Shown here: positions 1-10,439 of the stretch, in pieces
Layout: each line of letters begins with the position of its first letter
Position numbering within the stretch: the stretch's first letter is position 1
Source: Welwitschia mirabilis
Lineage: Eukaryota; Gnetophyta; Gnetopsida; Welwitschiales
Direction: 5' to 3'
NCBI GenBank assembly: GCA_051453625.1
Contig: JBOZIK010000001.1
Span: forward strand, 3,720,284-3,753,436
DNA length: 33,153 nucleotides
Translations under genes and position numbers: made by a program
Notes under the pieces: generated by a model
Seen by the model: the letters and a program-made list of their open reading frames with translations, nothing else
What the model was told of the DNA's origin: nothing
Databases searched by the model: none

Positions 1-300
1 CCCTGCTTATATAAAATAGTTGTCATCATAATTGTCATGGGGAGGACACCGAGGATAAAGCCCCATAACAATAAATGATTCAATAGCTTTTGGCTCTACA
101 ATCAGCCCCATAGTTGGCTCTATTTGTGTCATCATCCCTTATGTAGTGGGAATGATAATAAGGACAACACCTTCAAAGAAAAGGATGCTTCACTAGCTTC
201 AACCTCCAGTCCATGTGCTGTTATCCCTTTTGTCATGGAGATGACAGTGGAGATGTCATCTTTTCATAGCTTTCCAAGTAAAGAAAATCAGCCTTCTTGA
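1..300. repeat. Cluster of TGTCATC/GGATGA-type dyad motifs
   Basis: Three copies of a loosely conserved motif, built from TGTCATC-like and rGATGAyA-like half sites around CATGGGGA or TAGTGGGA, lie near 22-57, 128-165 and 218-262. The same motif recurs near 10,228-10,290 and repeatedly inside element G4 (25,908-27,430 and 30,467-30,503). The stretch is less A+T-rich than its surroundings. It may be the edge of another retroelement related to G4 that extends beyond the window; that is inference. No reading frame was recognised. Confidence 0.4.
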
Positions 301-2403
301 TCATTAGTCTTCCTTCAATATACTAAGTCCTAGAACATGCCTGAAATGCCTCCAATTATGCCAAGAATTACATGTTTTCATAATTATCCTATTAACTCTC
401 CATAATCAGTAGAATTGCATCTAACCCTGTATAAGTATCTTGCAAAAGTACTTCCAATATACCATTAAATCTCTATAAATTAGCATCACAACATTGATCT
501 TATATGCTTCTAGTACTTTAGAGAATTGATTAGGCTGTAGTGGATGAAAAGAAAGAAGTTCTTTAAAAGTGAACTATATTGGATCCTAACCCATACTTAT
601 AGGAGGTAGTAATGAAGGAAGACTTTAAGGAGTAAAAGAGGCTCACTTGGGTCTGATTGAGAAGTTCCTTATGTGGAAATTCTTTGTTATGTAATCTTTA
701 AAATAATTAATTCTTTAACTTAAAAAATACTTCAAATTGTTAAGTCTACACAAGATTTATTTGGTCAAAATAGGACTTTGTTTTTACTTAACATTTGGGT
801 TATTAAAGATGGAAATCCTAATCTAACTACATTATAAGTTCCTATTTTAACTTTATTTATTTCTAAAACATGTCTAATCAAACCTAAAAAGATCCCTTCT
901 GAAATATTAACATTTATCTAATTTGTCTTGTCCTTTACAGTTACTATTATATATAGGTCAGATAATGTAGTGCCTTTTTATTTATGAAGGATTAGTACTA
1001 AACTACTTGTCACAATTCTTAAAATTATGAATAATTTAAGCTATAAATATTTGTTTACTAAAATTCTACCTTATACTACCATCCTTCTTAGAAGACTCAT
1101 ACTAAAATTAGTATCTTCTTTCCTACTAGTATCCTCAATTAATTTACCTCCAAGTGGCAAGTGCAACCTTTCTCTAATGTTTTCTTGAGTAATTCATATT
1201 CTTTTATCTTTAATAATTGTTTCCATTACATTCTTCTTATTATCAAATTTTAAATTCTTATAAAAATCATAGATAGATTATAAAGTGAATATTTCATTCA
1301 TGGCTAACCATTTATATCATTCTAATTCAATGATTCTCTATTTAAATTCTACTAAATAGTGGTCTAAAAACACATTTGCAAAATTTAGGAGAAAATGATT
1401 CTACATTTTGTCAAATGATCATAATTATTTAAGTTATATAAATTTATTTAAAAACTTATTTGAAAAAAATTTTGAAAAAAAACTACTTAACTAATAATGT
1501 CTGAGAAATAAGTCATTAAGCAGGTTGTTTTTCAATAGGTAAAAAAAATATAAAACATGTTTTCAGCAATCTAAACATGTTTTTACAAAATAAGTAACAA
1601 GGATATAAAATGTGTTTTCATAAATCATGTTATTTATTCTGCCCCTCACATTAAATCTTGCATACTCTTGAATGCTAAAAATAATAACATTAGATAAATC
1701 TAAAATTTTTGTATGAAGTTATTCCATCATGATTTTGAGAGACTTAAGCATGAAAAGCATGAGAAAACATGAGAAAACAAAATGTAAAGGTAAAATAAAA
1801 TTACATACATGTTTCCTGCTTAATATAAGTAAAAAGTTTCACTTGCTATTGCATTCAATTCACATGTTCAAAAATGGAAAATTTTTACTAGAAAATAGTT
1901 GGAAATAGAATTATTTCAGATGGATGTTAATGTAAAAAATTGAATGATACAGTGGCCAAAAAAATAATAAGGAAATTAGTTAATGTGGAAGAGACATCCA
2001 GGATGCTAATGTGGGCTAGGTAACATGGGAAGAAATCCTTTGTTGCTTTTTAACAGAGTTATTAAGTTTGAAGAGGGGTTATTGAGAAATATTTTAAGTG
2101 ATGAATTAGAGGAATAAGATCTTATATTTAATTGGTTGATACACTCTACAATAAAATGGTTCAATAAGGATTATCAAAAACTCTTGAGTTCTCAACTAGA
2201 ATCATCAAATCCATTATGAAGCTAGTAAAGGATTTAAAGGAGCTTATTGAGAATTTAAAAGTTCTTAATGAGATCCTTCAAATTCTTACCAAGTAAATAT
2301 AATTATGTGAGATAAAATAAAGGAGTATGGTCATGAAAAGAAGATATAGAAAAAAATTTATAGGGTCCTATAAGAAAAGGACCCCACTTTTTAAAAATAA
2401 GTT
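301..2403. other. Unassigned A+T-rich intergenic or decayed repeat DNA
   Basis: No protein family, RNA gene or LTR pair was recognised here. A short plus-strand stretch around 2,190-2,295 reads as a Leu/Lys/Glu-rich helical segment without stops in one frame (about 30 codons), but it has no family resemblance. A perfect 7-bp inverted repeat (GGGTCCT ... AGGACCC, about 2,365-2,389) could form a small hairpin. Probably old repeat DNA. Confidence 0.4.
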
Positions 2404-2740
2404 AACTTGAAATCTAACTCAAAGTTTCAACTTTGAGCTCATGTTAGACCACTTATAAGCTTGTAACATAATGGATTAGCTTGAAATCTAACTTAAAGTT
2501 TCTACTTTGAGCTGGTGTCAGTTAACTTCTCAACTTGCATCATAATGGCTTGCCCTTAAAATGTTACTCAAATTTTTAACTTTGAGTTACTATCAGTCTA
2601 GTTAAGTGATATTATTTTATGTATGATTAAGTAACACAGGACATAGGAAGATAAATTTCTATGCTTATCAAGTTATGTTGAAATATTACTTAAAGTTTCA
2701 TCTTTAAGTTAGTGTTACTTAACTAGATAAAATTATTCTA
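2404..2740. repeat. Four-copy tandem repeat with palindromic cores
   Basis: Four diverged units start near 2,404, 2,477, 2,548 and 2,664, the first three spaced about 73 bp and the last about 116 bp. Each unit has a lead-in like CTTGAAATCTAACT, a dyad core and a tail with TGTTAG or TGTCAG. The core in copy 1 (2,418-2,437) is a perfect 9-bp inverted repeat, CTCAAAGTT TC AACTTTGAG. The other cores are altered but keep partial pairing. The function is unknown; it may be a subrepeat of an LTR or leader. Confidence 0.65.
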
Positions 2741-4940
2741 GAGTTTTATCATATGATAATGTGCTACTAAAGGAATAGCTTAAGTAATGTTTATTTTCTT
2801 ATTCTTCTCTTAAAATATATTCTTTTTTTCTTTATTACTAATCATGTTTTCATAATATTATCTAAATATTTTCTCATTTTAAAAGGATTTTAGGATTTTA
2901 ATTGTAATTGATGACAATAACAAAATCTGGTGGATGCTTACAAAGACTTGCAACTCAGGGAAAAACTAAGCTAATCATAAATCAAGCTAAAGCTCTAACT
3001 TCAAGTAGAACTTAATTAGTTTAAAATTTATTGACTTCTATCTTGGTATAAGAATCATTATTGTACACTTGGCATATTTCAAATATTAGATAGAACATGT
3101 ATGTAGTTCCTTTAAAGTCTTTTGCTTTATCATTAAACATGTGTGCACTGAGTATCCTAAAATAAATTACACTTGTTAATTATATTAAGTAAGACTTATT
3201 CTATAAATCTCATTCTTTCATTGTAACCATTTATCATTCTTCATACTGAGTCTTAGAGTTCCTTTATTTACTTCTATTCAATCCTTACTACTTCTTCTTA
3301 ATTAATATTTATGGCATTCACTTCCTTTACTTTCCCATTGCTGCCTCAAGAGTTAAAAAGATAAAGTGTGGCCTTTTTAACTAGGTTTTACATATATTGA
3401 TATGTGTATTAGGAGTGTAGAACTCCAATCACCTTAAATTTCTATTAGCTTAGAAAATGAGGTGTAACATGCATTAGATTATGGTTATAAATCAACTACT
3501 AGTGTCTTAGATACATTGGATACCTTTATTACTAAAGCTAATATAGAATACTTTGAGAATGGGGTCATTCCTTTAAGTTTTATCCCATGATTTATCATGT
3601 GGTGATAAAGTATCTAAGGGTTAGGATAAAATAGTTATGTTAACAACTTAATCAAGAAGGCTCAGCTTATAATGTTTTGTTAGGTTAATGAGCTAAATGG
3701 ATGTAGATGTTATAAAAAAGAGTTGATCATCTTCAAGGTACAAACCCTACAATTAGTCTAGCTACATTAAGCTTTTATCAGAAATAACATAGAAAAGATG
3801 ATATGAAATGCAAATCCTTTTAAGAACGTTTAGCAAGCTCACCTAGAAAAGATTAGCATGCTATTAAAATCTTAAGTGAAATGCATCTACTACCCCAAGT
3901 GAGAGCTTTGTAGATCTATAATCAAAAGAAAAAGTTTTCTAACCATTTCTAAAATTAATATTCTTTAGGAAACTAGTCTAATTTTTTACTTTAGTAGGTT
4001 GAACAAGGATTTTTTCATGTTTCTGAGTGATGATGCAATAAATTCCTCTATCTAGTAAAGTTTTTTCTTTTTATTTTGTTTCAAATAAATTTGTTTTACT
4101 ACTATTTTTATTTGCTTATGATCATATCAATTCCATTTAATCACATTCATCTAAGTAACTTATTAAATTGTTAAGATAATTTAAAATGACTTTAAAACTA
4201 TGAAGCTTTACTCTTAGCTAAAATAGAATTTAATGATCATGCATGATATTGAATTAAATATCTTTAGATTTACATTCCATCATAGATGACAATAAAATTC
4301 TTATTCTCTTTTCTTCTTCTTTTTTTATTTCTTTATTTTCTCTCTCTTTTTTTTTAACTAGAAATTATAATATATAATTATAATCTTAATAACTAGCTAT
4401 GTATCAGATGACTCCTGGGGCATAACTGTTCCTAAACTTCTATTTGTCAAAACTTAAATTTTTAACCATAATAAGAAGAATGCAATGACTATCAGAGGAG
4501 TAAGGACTCATAAGATTTTTAAAATTCATATCATGGCCAAATAACTCCTAAATGGATTTCTCACAGCTACTATATTGCATTGTTAAAGGCCCCTCTTGAG
4601 AATATTTATCTTGGTGAAATTGTAGTATAACATTGTGGCTTTTTCCCCATTTTTTTTGTTCTCTCTTTTTTTTTAATTATATTTAATATAATATATTCTA
4701 GCATGTGATTGAATGTGTCTCCTTAATTCTCTTAATAAGGATAATGCACCATCCCTTGTTAAAGACTTATCAACTTAGCTTTTTATTTTAGAATCATTAA
4801 CTTTATTTTAAACAACTTAATAAATTAATAGTTTGAATAAATTTTAAAGAAATAACACATCCTTTATTATTTAGTCTAAAAATTTTTATTTTACAAGTAG
4901 AGTACAAGTATTCTTTTTATCCTATTAGGTTTTTTTTAAA
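2741..4940. other. Unassigned region 3' of element G1
   Basis: No recognisable gene. In the minus orientation this region lies downstream of the G1 integrase, so the G1 3' LTR is expected here, but I could not align it convincingly with sequence to the right of 9,026. Long pyrimidine-rich runs at about 4,309-4,358 and 4,640-4,675 are polypurine on the minus strand, and either could be a decayed polypurine tract; the second is followed on the minus strand by a possible TGTTATAC LTR start near 4,633. A plus-strand frame over about 3,480-3,960 has stops at several putative Gln or Trp positions but matches no family I know. Confidence 0.35.
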
Positions 4941-4949
4941 CAATAAGAT

Positions 4950-6240
4950 AAATATTTATGATCATAATACATTTTTATTATCTACCCATTTATTTGATAA
5001 GTTAGTTTTTTATCAGGATCATATACCTCTATAATTCCATTTCCTAGAAGTTTTATTATGGGATAGGGTCCTAGCTAATTTTGTTCATATTTCTATTTTG
5101 GTGAATCTTTTTAGGGTTATATATTAGTATAGAATCTCCTATATTAAATTTGGTTTTTTTAATTTTATTATCATTATATATTTTATTTTTTAATTGTATA
5201 AGTTATTTAAGTAGAAGAGCTTCTTTTCTGTTTCATCTGAAATATTCATGTTTTTTATCCATTCTTCTTAAGCTATATCCAAATTACATTTTAGATCTTT
5301 AGCCTTATAAAGGTCTTAATTCTAAATTCAATTAGCAAAATAGCTCTTTTTCCATAGACCAATTCATATGGTGTAAATCTTGTGCTATGTTTCCAAGTTA
5401 TTCTATAATCTCATAGAGCTTTATTTTATTTATCATCTAATATGTTTTCTTAATATGTATGACTTTGTTAATATTTTATTAATTTCTATATTAGTCACTT
5501 TAGCTTACCCATTAGATTGAGGATGATGGGTAGTAGAGAGTTTGTGATGGATTTCATGTTTAGTTAAGAGTTTATTGAAAATTTCACTATTAAAATAAGT
5601 TTCTCTATTAGATATAAGAATTCAAGGGATTTCAAATCAATATATAATATTCTTAAGAAAAAAGGTAACTACAGTTCAGGAAGAACAGTGAGATACAGCC
5701 TTAGCCTTAACCCACTTAATTAAGTAATCAACACAGGCCAAAAAATATATCTTTTTTCATAAGAGTAATGATTGATAGATTCAATGAAATCTATCAAACA
5801 TTAAAAGTTTTAATTGACTGAATCCATTATTGTGTAATTTCTAATTTCTACTTAAATGCTCCTTCTCTTTAACACTTATCACAGCTCTAGATATAAGCAT
5901 TTGAATCTTTAAATATTATGGGCTAGTAATATCCTATATGAAAATTTTTATTCCTATCCTTCTTACACCATAATGTCCTCCTCCTCCTCCCTCATGATAT
6001 TCTTTCAAAATTTCTTTTTGCAAATTCTTTTTCACACATCTTCTAATAACATGATCTTTACATCTTATAAATAACATCTTATCATGTCATATGTAGTCTC
6101 TTGACTCTCTTAACAATATTTTTCTTTCATAATAATTCATAAAATATGGTAATTTTTTACTTATAATAAAATTTTATATGTTATCATGCCATGGACTGAT
6201 TCTAACTTGAAAGAAATGTTCATTTAGAAATTAATCTCTT
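4950..6240 (-). pseudogene. G1 integrase remnant (Ty3/gypsy)
   Basis: Integrase inserts the element's cDNA into host DNA. On the minus strand the remnant shows, in order: an N-terminal zinc-binding part (a Gly-rich YHEGG...HYG stretch near 5,990-5,950, then SCDKC near 5,900); a core segment ACVDYLIKWVKAK near 5,735-5,700; the signature HHPQSNG near 5,530-5,505; and a C-terminal domain near 5,160-4,960 with FNIGD and GIIEVYDPDKK. At 5,499-5,501 the codon where the family has the catalytic Glu (GQAE) reads Lys, and the preceding Gln is a stop. Several frame changes separate the blocks. The Gly run reflects a GAG/GGA expansion on the coding strand. It is certainly inactive. Confidence 0.85.
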
Positions 6241-6257
6241 ATATGTATTTATTCTTT

Positions 6258-6600
6258 ATCAAGAAATTCTAATCTTGAGAGATGATCTGCAACTACATTT
6301 TTTTATCCCTCTTTTATCAATAATTTTTAAGTTAAATCCTTAAATTAATAATATCCATCTCATAATTCTTGAATTAGTTTCTTTTTTATTCATTAAAAAT
6401 CTAATAGCATTATGATTTATATAAACTTTTAATTCATAATCTAAAATATAATATTTAAAATTTTCTATTGCTATCACTACTACTAACAATTCTTTCTCCC
6501 TTATTATGTAATTTTGTTGAGCTATTTTAAGATTCTTATTATTATAGACAATGGTGTGTGATTTATTATTTTCATATTTCTGCCCCAAAATAGCTCCCAT
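6258..6600 (-). pseudogene. G1 RNase H domain, 5' truncated
   Basis: This is the RNase H of a Ty3/gypsy polyprotein, which degrades the RNA strand during cDNA synthesis. An open stretch (6,600-6,340) begins MGAILGQK, continues with the REKELL block, has YINHNAIRFL where the family has Y-T-D-H-A-A-L, and ends with IMRWILL. After a stop the frame continues to NVVADHLSRLEFLDKE (about 6,300-6,246), the usual RNase H/integrase linker. The part upstream of GAILGQ, which carries the first catalytic Asp (the C-D-A-S-D block), is missing along with the RT. The Asp of the T-D-H motif is Asn at 6,415-6,417 (a G-to-A change). A non-functional fragment; the identification is secure. Confidence 0.9.
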
Positions 6601-6668
6601 AAGTGAAGGCTTTTCTATTTCTTGAATTTCAAACTTTATTCTTCATACTTTTCTTCATTTTGCTTGTT

Positions 6669-7105
6669 TCATATCATACTAATGTTTTGTATCAGAATTG
6701 CATTACCTCTAACTTCTATGTTATGCATGATTTCCTTTATAACTGCTACATCAGATAATTTAATCTCTTTCTTAAGATCTCTTAGACTAATTTCCATTAC
6801 ATCAGCAGTAGTCATCCATGGTCTTTCTAAAATTACTACATGGATATCTTCCTGACTCTTCATTACTAAATAATCTATCAAATAGATAAATTCCTAAAGT
6901 TCAATGGGTATATCTTTTAGAACTCCTTCTGATGTCATTGATGAATCATCTCCAAGGTATATTTTTCCTTGTTAAGATATCAATTTTGGTTTTTCCAGTT
7001 CCTCAAAAGTCTCATTTTCCATCATATTAACACTTTCTCCTAGATCCACAAGTGCTTCTACTTTGATCTTTCCATCAATTGTTATGTCTATCATAGGTGT
7101 TTCTG
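6669..7105 (-). pseudogene. G1 aspartic protease remnant
   Basis: The retropepsin-type protease would process the Gag-Pol polyprotein. On the minus strand, KVEALVDLGESVNMM (about 7,070-7,025) is the active-site block; plant gypsy elements of this group typically have ALVDLGAS there, so the catalytic Asp is kept and Ala is changed to Glu. After one stop, the second half runs on as an open stretch (6,881-6,669) containing VVILERPWMTTADV, equivalent to the family's I-I-L-G-R-P motif with Gly changed to Glu. Downstream the frame runs into a short Lys/Glu-rich stretch and then directly into RNase H, with no RT. Confidence 0.85.
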
Positions 7106-8930
7106 GATCACTGTGCTTTCTATGTTATTTATTTTAAAGAACTTGGATAAAAACCCAAGAAACTTGATCTTTCCTAACTATCTCAATTTTTTTTTCCTTC
7201 TCACTTTTCTTTTTATTCCTTTTTTTAAGCACATTCTCTTTATTTGCTTCCAATACATAGGTACATCATTTAGTAATTTTAAAAGATGTAATAACATTAT
7301 TGTATCTTCTAATACTTTTATTAAATATTCTATGTCCTTTTCAATTTTTAGATGTTCTATTTATTTATTTCTCATTAGAAAAAGTAGAGAATTTATTGAT
7401 GCATCAACTACTACTTCCTTCTCTGAATTTATTCCTTCATTGATTGGAGATTTATTTAAGTTTGTTTTCTTTTCTTAGTTTTCATCTATCACCATTTATT
7501 TTTGATATTTAGTAGTTACTGGTTTATTTGTTACTTTCCTTGGATTTGGTTGAAGTTGAGCAGGGATTTTTTCTTCTTTCTTTTATATCTCTAATTTTTC
7601 TTTCATGTATTTTATATCTTTGTTTTTTAAATTCTTATAATAATCCTTTTATCTTGCCTTTTATACTTTACATACTTTTGTAAAGGATTTTTTAACTTAC
7701 CTTCTCATTTCCTACTTTGGTAAGTATATGGGCCTTTTTTTCCTCTTTCTTGGGGTTAAGTTTTCATATTTAAATCTACTCTATTAGTATCCAAATAATA
7801 AACAAATTCCTACATGTAAGGACATTATATTCCTTCATGGTTAGCTTCTCCACAATATTTGCATATAGGTCCTTCGTTCTCTTTAAAGTATTGTATAGCT
7901 AATTAATCAAATTTTTCTACCATACTATCAGTTATATTTTTAGCTACTTTTTTTAGAAGACTTATATCCTTGAGCTATAAACATTACCATCTTCTTTTGA
8001 ATTAAATAATTTATTTATTATTTTCTTCTTGTCACTTTCTTATTCCCATCCTTGACTTATGATATAAAACTAAGTAATAGCTTCTCCTACCTCTTGAACA
8101 TTCTTTGTCTTAATGCTTCCTCTACAAGGTAAGTCTAATTCCTTTAAAGTTTGACTCTGTAATTATCTAAGTAAAGCTTTAACTCATTATTTAGCTGTAA
8201 TACCATGGTTAGGATGTTCAGATAATAATATATTATATCTATCCATGAACTCATCAAACCTTTTATTATCTTTCTATTTAATATTCAAGATTTATTCTCT
8301 GAAATCTTCAACTATCTATATTAGTTGAAATTTAGCCAAGTAAGCATTCTTACAAGTTACCTATAAACTAAAAGCATGATTAGGATTTTTATAATAGTAT
8401 AGCTGAGCATCCCCTTTTAAATAAAAAGAAAAATAGCTCAAAAAATCAGATTCTAAGTCAAGATAATCTACTTTGTGAAAGGCATCAAATAAACTTACAT
8501 GCAATAGAGGTTGTTCTAATTTTTGGTACTTAAAAAGGGATATTGATGTTGTATTTATATTTTTTACTTTTTATAGTCTTCTAAGGCTATAGGATTAATA
8601 GGACTTAAATCTTCTAGCCAATAAGTTTCATAATTTAAAGGTATTAAATTTCCATCATCTTCTGGGTATTAACCTACTACAAATTTCTTTTTATGTTTAA
8701 TTCATTTTAAATATTTGGAAAGATTCTCCTTGGGTGATAGATGATTGAATAAGAGTAAGCAACTATTATTCTACTTTATTCATTAATTTAAAAAATATTC
8801 TTTTTTTTACAATCTTTCCAATAAGGTTTTTATCAATACTAACATATTCCACCTCTATTTCTATTTTAATTCTACTCCTAGTCTGCTCATCTAAATCATA
8901 TTTATTAGGGTTTTTAACAAACCTATCTTT
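7106..8930 (-). pseudogene. G1 Gag remnant with CCHC zinc knuckle
   Basis: Gag forms the virus-like particle that packages retrotransposon RNA. The minus-strand frame starts near 8,930 with a KYDLDEQTRSRIKIE block. After a frame change it continues from about 8,560 with DFLSYFSFYLKGDAQLYYY, typical of the retrotransposon gag domain, then FDEFMDRYNILLSEHPNHG and a QSQTLKELDLPC block. A zinc knuckle lies at 7,863-7,822: CKYCGEANHEGI, a stop codon, then Cys, giving exact C-x2-C-x4-H-x4-C spacing. Beyond it is a Lys/Glu-rich linker (about 7,800-7,110) leading into the protease. Many stops, mostly where Gln is expected. Open plus-strand frames over this region (for example 7,113-7,478) are antisense shadows. 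Confidence 0.8.
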
Positions 8931-9001
8931 CTCATCTCATCATTTTTATTGACTATCCTATTAGGTTATAAACTTCTTCATCTCTACTACTTAGCCTCAG
9001 G

Positions 9002-9022
9002 ATAGCCAATTTTCTAGCACCA
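9002..9022 (-). other. Possible G1 primer-binding site
   Basis: The minus strand reads TGGTGCTAGAAAATTGGC directly downstream of a CA dinucleotide at about 9,027-9,026, as expected for an LTR end followed by a primer-binding site, and upstream of gag. It begins with TGG, complementary to a tRNA CCA end. It is not the tRNA-Asp type seen in the other gypsy elements here, and I could not match it to a specific tRNA. Confidence 0.4.
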
Positions 9023-9026
9023 AAAT

Positions 9027-10439
9027 GGTAGTAGCTTATATTGTGAATAAGTATAGAAAATACTATGAAATTATGTTGAAAAATATAGAAAACTATGATA
9101 TTATTAATCTAAAATAAGTTTAAAACATTAAATTAAAATCAAATTTTTACTAAAGAACTAGTTGAAATATTAATTCTTTAACCATTTAGTTCAAAATGCA
9201 TTATTAAGATAAACTCATGATTAAGTTACTCGATCTAGTTAGGTTAATAATTTATGAGTTTTCTATACACATATATTACACTATAAGGAATAAAGAAAAT
9301 GGAATAAAAACATAATATAAGTTTTATTAAATGCTAAATAATACTTATTTGTAAATATTACTAGTTATCCTAATTTGTGTTCAACTGCATAAATAGGAGC
9401 AAGTAAAAAGAATATTACTTTTTCAAGTAATTAAACACATTTACAATACTTCACAAATATTGGCTTTTTAGCTTTATATTAAAATACTAGAACATTACAT
9501 AGAGTGTACTAATTAGTTTGTGTTTTTCTTTGTAGATAACACAATAATATTAGAGATGCTACTATGCCCTTTTCAGGATGTCTGAAGCTTTTCTTTAATC
9601 CTTTACTTAGTTCTATTTCTAGAGCATTTTTACCAAAATATCCCTACTATCTATGATGATCTCCTTCTTATACCCTTTAGCCCTTTGTATTTTGCCATTT
9701 TCTTTCTTTGCTCCTAAATAATAGGTTTATTATTGTAATTATTGCTATATTTCCACCACCTTAACCTTCTCTTACATCATTATTCTAAATGGGATTTTTG
9801 ACTTGCAACATAATTATAATTATATATATATATATATATATATGAATATTCTAACCTAATAATATACTAGCTAACTAACCTATTGACTAACTATTATATT
9901 AACCTAAATGCTAAAGAGAAATATTGAATATCATCTAAAATATATAATTATAAGCACAAAAACATTTTATTAATAAGAAAAATTACATCATTATCTTTAC
10001 TCGTTAGTAATAAAAACTAAAATAGAATAAAAATATCAAGTCATTATGCCAAATCTTATGAGTTAGCATCAATCATGATAACACTCACAATAAGGTCAAA
10101 CTAATTATCTTAAATCCACATCATCTAAACTAACATAAGGCATTTAAACTTATTTGTAATCTTCTCCATCTTTTTGGACAATGAAAAAATATTTAATCAC
10201 TTAGAGTGGAGTTGCTAATGTAGTGAGCTCCATCCCCTATGTCATCACTATCACCATTACTATCATGTGTAGTGGAAGTTTGGATGAAATATGATAAGGA
10301 TGACTTAGGTAGTGGTATATGCCTTTTCTATAATGGTCATTATGATGGCTCCCATAACCATGAAAGGCTTATCACCTCATACAAAAATATGTTTAAAGGT
10401 GATGAAAGTATTAAATAAACTAGTTATGATGGTCTTAGT
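9027..10439. other. Unassigned; probably includes the G1 5' LTR
   Basis: In the minus orientation the G1 5' LTR should begin at about 9,026 and extend rightwards. A+T-rich sequence follows but no second copy was identified on the other side of G1, so its outer edge is unknown. A TA microsatellite lies at 9,821-9,843. A copy of the dyad motif seen in G4 (CATCCCCTATGTCATC) lies near 10,230. No gene recognised. Confidence 0.4.
9821..9843. repeat. (TA)n microsatellite
   Basis: An uninterrupted run of TA dinucleotides, about 11.5 repeats, immediately preceded by TAATTATAAT. A simple-sequence repeat that may vary in length between individuals. Confidence 0.95.

Larger units (their letters stand above)
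4940..9026 (-). mobile_element. Decayed Ty3/gypsy retrotransposon G1 lacking RT
   Basis: Read on the minus strand, the order is a possible primer-binding site (9,022 downward), gag (8,930-7,106), protease (7,105-6,669), RNase H (6,600-6,258) and integrase (6,240-4,950). This is the Ty3/gypsy order, with integrase after RNase H, rather than the copia order. The reverse transcriptase that should sit between protease and RNase H is absent: only about 70 bp separate them. The frames carry many stops at expected Gln positions plus several frameshifts. The LTRs must flank this span, but no confident pair could be aligned. The DLG protease motif and GRPW motif fit the non-chromovirus (Athila/Tat-side) gypsy elements, though the exact lineage is unsure. 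Confidence 0.85.

Noticed and set aside
3480-3960. Possible decayed coding frame on the plus strand
   Set aside because: Stops are frequent, no motif is recognisable, and coherence could not be separated from chance.
6622-6855. 77-codon plus-strand open frame
   Set aside because: Antisense to the G1 protease second half, which carries the recognisable RPWMTTADV block.
7113-7478. 121-codon plus-strand open frame, hydrophobic and Phe-rich
   Set aside because: Antisense to the Lys/Glu-rich Gag-protease linker of G1; its composition is what the complement of A-rich coding gives.
4128-9542. An LTR pair for G1 (about 4,128-4,633 with 9,026-9,542)
   Set aside because: Only the ends TTGTAGTATAACA and TTGTAGATAACA look alike; the bodies do not align by eye.
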